The position numbers and the translations under genes are program-made. From the NCBI RefSeq assembly GCF_021404545.1, contig NZ_JAAWWD010000065.1:1-64000 (forward strand): a stretch of 64,000 bases of DNA, given 5' to 3'. The DNA is from Aestuariivita sp. (lineage in GTDB: Bacteria > Pseudomonadota > Alphaproteobacteria > Rhodobacterales > Rhodobacteraceae). Positions 62,640 to 64,000 of this stretch are shown in pieces (positions within the stretch are counted from its first letter, which is position 1; every line of letters starts with the position of its first letter). The notes beneath the pieces were generated by a model. It was not told the origin of the DNA. It worked only from the letters and a program-made list of their open reading frames with translations, and did no database searches.

Positions 62640-63625
62640 ACGACACCACGTCCTTGCTTGAGATCCGCGATCTTGAAGTGGAGTTTCATGTCGGCGGCAC
62701 GGTTCACCGCGCGGTGCAGGGTGTGTCGTTCTCGCTGGAGCGGGGCAGGACGCTTGGCGTGGTCGGGGAATCGGGATGCGGCAAGTCGGTGACGTCGCTG
62801 GCGATCATGCGGCTGGTGCCGCAACCACCTGGGCATTATGCCGGAGGGCAGATCGTCTTTGATGGCCAGGACCTGCTGTCGCAACCCGAAAGTGCAATGC
62901 GCCGTCTGCGGGGTGGTCGGATCGGGATGATCTTTCAGGAGCCGATGACCTCACTCAACCCGGTCTATACCTGCGGCACACAGATCGAGGAAAGCCTGAA
63001 GGTGCATTCCGGCCTGACTGGCAAAGCCGCGCGCGACCGGGCCATTGAAATGCTCGACCTCGTCGGCTTGCCATCGCCCGCAACCCGTGTCGATGATTAT
63101 CCGCACCAGTTGTCGGGCGGGCAACGCCAGCGGGTGATGATTGCGCTGGCGCTGGCCAACGATCCCGATCTTCTGATCGCGGATGAGCCGACAACGGCCC
63201 TTGATGTGACCATCCAGGCGCAGATCCTGGATCTGATGGGGGATTTGCGTGCCCGCACCGGGGCGGCCGTGATGCTGGTGACCCATGATCTTGGCGTTGT
63301 GGCGCAGACCTGTGACGACGTTGTGGTGATGTATGCGGGGCGCGTTGTCGAACAGGCGCCGACGGCGGCCCTCTTTGGGGATCCGCAGCATCCTTACACC
63401 ATCGGTCTGATGGCTGCGGTGCCGCGGATTGACACGGCGGCTGGCCGACTTGCGACCATTCCCGGCACCGTGCCGCCGCCTTGGGTGAAACAATCCGGGT
63501 GTCGCTTTGCCTCGCGATGCCCACTGGCCGATGCGCAGTGCCGAAACCAGGATCCGCCGCTCCGGGCGGTGTCCCAGGGCCACGCCGTTGCGTGCTGGAA
63601 AGCGCCGATCGAGGTGGCGGCATGA
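62636..63625 (+). CDS. Peptide-type ABC transporter ATP-binding protein (DppD/OppD-like)
   Basis: 329 residues. Walker A GESGCGKS is near 44-51, signature [15 protein letters not shown] near 159, Walker B LLIADEP near 179. The C-terminal Cys-rich region ([15 protein letters not shown]) is the oligopeptide-transporter extension, which in relatives can hold an Fe-S cluster. ATG 62636 overlaps the amidohydrolase stop. Works with the truncated OppF-like partner downstream. Confidence 0.92.
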   Translation: MNDTTSLLEIRDLEVEFHVGGTVHRAVQGVSFSLERGRTLGVVGESGCGKSVTSLAIMRLVPQPPGHYAGGQIVFDGQDLLSQPESAMRRLRGGRIGMIFQEPMTSLNPVYTCGTQIEESLKVHSGLTGKAARDRAIEMLDLVGLPSPATRVDDYPHQLSGGQRQRVMIALALANDPDLLIADEPTTALDVTIQAQILDLMGDLRARTGAAVMLVTHDLGVVAQTCDDVVVMYAGRVVEQAPTAALFGDPQHPYTIGLMAAVPRIDTAAGRLATIPGTVPPPWVKQSGCRFASRCPLADAQCRNQDPPLRAVSQGHAVACWKAPIEVAA

Positions 63626-64000
63626 CTGCAATGCTCGATGTGCGCGGCCTGACCAAACATTTTCCCGTCCGCCGCGGAGTGCTGCGCCGGGTTGTGGGGC
63701 AGGTGCAGGCGGTCAACGATGTCAGCTTTGAAGTGGCCGACGGCGAAACGCTTGCGATTGTGGGTGAATCGGGATGCGGAAAATCCACCATCGGCCGGGC
63801 CCTTCTGCGGCTGACCGAGCCGACGGCGGGGTCAGTGCAACTCGATGGGGAGGATGTCTTGACGCTTCCGGCCGAGGACATGCGCACCATGCGGCGCCGG
63901 ATGCAGATCATCTTTCAGGATCCCTATGCCTCGCTCAATCCGCGCATGACAGTGTCCGAAACACTGGCCGAGCCGCTTCTTCTGCATGGGCTTGCGAGCC
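63622..64000 (+). CDS. Peptide-type ABC transporter ATP-binding protein (DppF/OppF-like), partial
   Basis: The first 126 residues of a second oligopeptide-type ATPase; the gene runs off the right edge. ATG 63622 overlaps the OppD-like stop (ATGA). Walker [10 protein letters not shown] is near 49-57, and the Q-loop [14 protein letters not shown] is near 97. The ABC signature and Walker B lie outside the window. Confidence 0.9.
   Translation, partial: MTAMLDVRGLTKHFPVRRGVLRRVVGQVQAVNDVSFEVADGETLAIVGESGCGKSTIGRALLRLTEPTAGSVQLDGEDVLTLPAEDMRTMRRRMQIIFQDPYASLNPRMTVSETLAEPLLLHGLAS

Overview
The window reads as a chromosomal segment of a marine alphaproteobacterium of the Rhodobacterales (Roseobacter group). 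This is inferred from the GC-rich coding, the Roseobacter-like gene orders (hisB-hisH beside an RDD protein and a DUF2852 protein, tupBCA, znuA/zur-znuCB, a reductive pyrimidine pathway under RutR), the many TRAP and ABC uptake systems, and a small ligand-binding-only Lrp protein. No rRNA, tRNA, CRISPR array or prophage was seen.

Layout. 0-3.3 kb: a decayed LysR regulator followed by an IS91-family element (tyrosine recombinase plus HUH transposase). 3.6-7.4 kb: bpt (N-end rule aminoacyl-transferase), an RDD membrane protein, a DUF2852 protein with two matching 19-bp palindromes upstream, hisH, hisB and a stand-alone Lrp ligand-binding protein. 7.8-11.1 kb: tungstate ABC transporter tupBCA with a convergent HTH/PBP-like regulator. 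11.1-14.2 kb: zinc uptake, znuA divergent from zur-znuC-znuB, with two Zur-type operators between them. 14.4-28.0 kb: reductive pyrimidine catabolism. preT and preA flank a glycosyltransferase. A seven-haem TPR cytochrome c and rutR lie on the other strand. A RutR-operator-driven operon then carries an M20-type carbamoyl amidohydrolase, two small proteins, dihydropyrimidinase and an NMT1/THI5-type ABC importer. Together these would import a pyrimidine, reduce the ring (PreTA), open it (dihydropyrimidinase) and hydrolyse the carbamoyl product.

28.6-39.6 kb: DUF6494 and Mrp (Fe-S carrier), then a minus-strand block of acs, adk, DUF4212, an SSS symporter, a cNMP/CBS/DUF294 nucleotidyltransferase-like protein, a small membrane protein and a membrane-anchored PAS-DnaQ-like exonuclease. 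This looks like acetate or small-acid uptake and activation with an uncharacterised regulatory pair. 40.1-44.8 kb: a TRAP transporter and urate hydroxylase PuuD. 44.8-55.6 kb: a catabolic block with a LysR regulator, an acyl-CoA ligase, a second TRAP transporter, two enoyl-CoA hydratases (one PaaG-like), a GntR regulator with operator-like repeats, a GST, an HxlR regulator and a nitronate-monooxygenase-like flavoprotein. 56.0-64.0 kb: an operon of two unrelated amidohydrolases and a peptide/nickel-type ABC transporter that runs off the right edge.

Most of the window is ordinary metabolic chromosome. The best candidates for undescribed biology are the nucleotidyltransferase-like/exonuclease pair beside the symporter, the DUF2852 palindromes, the glycosyltransferase inside the dihydropyrimidine dehydrogenase operon, and the uncharacterised CoA-ester degradation block. 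Functions come from reading motifs and family resemblance by eye; no database search was run.
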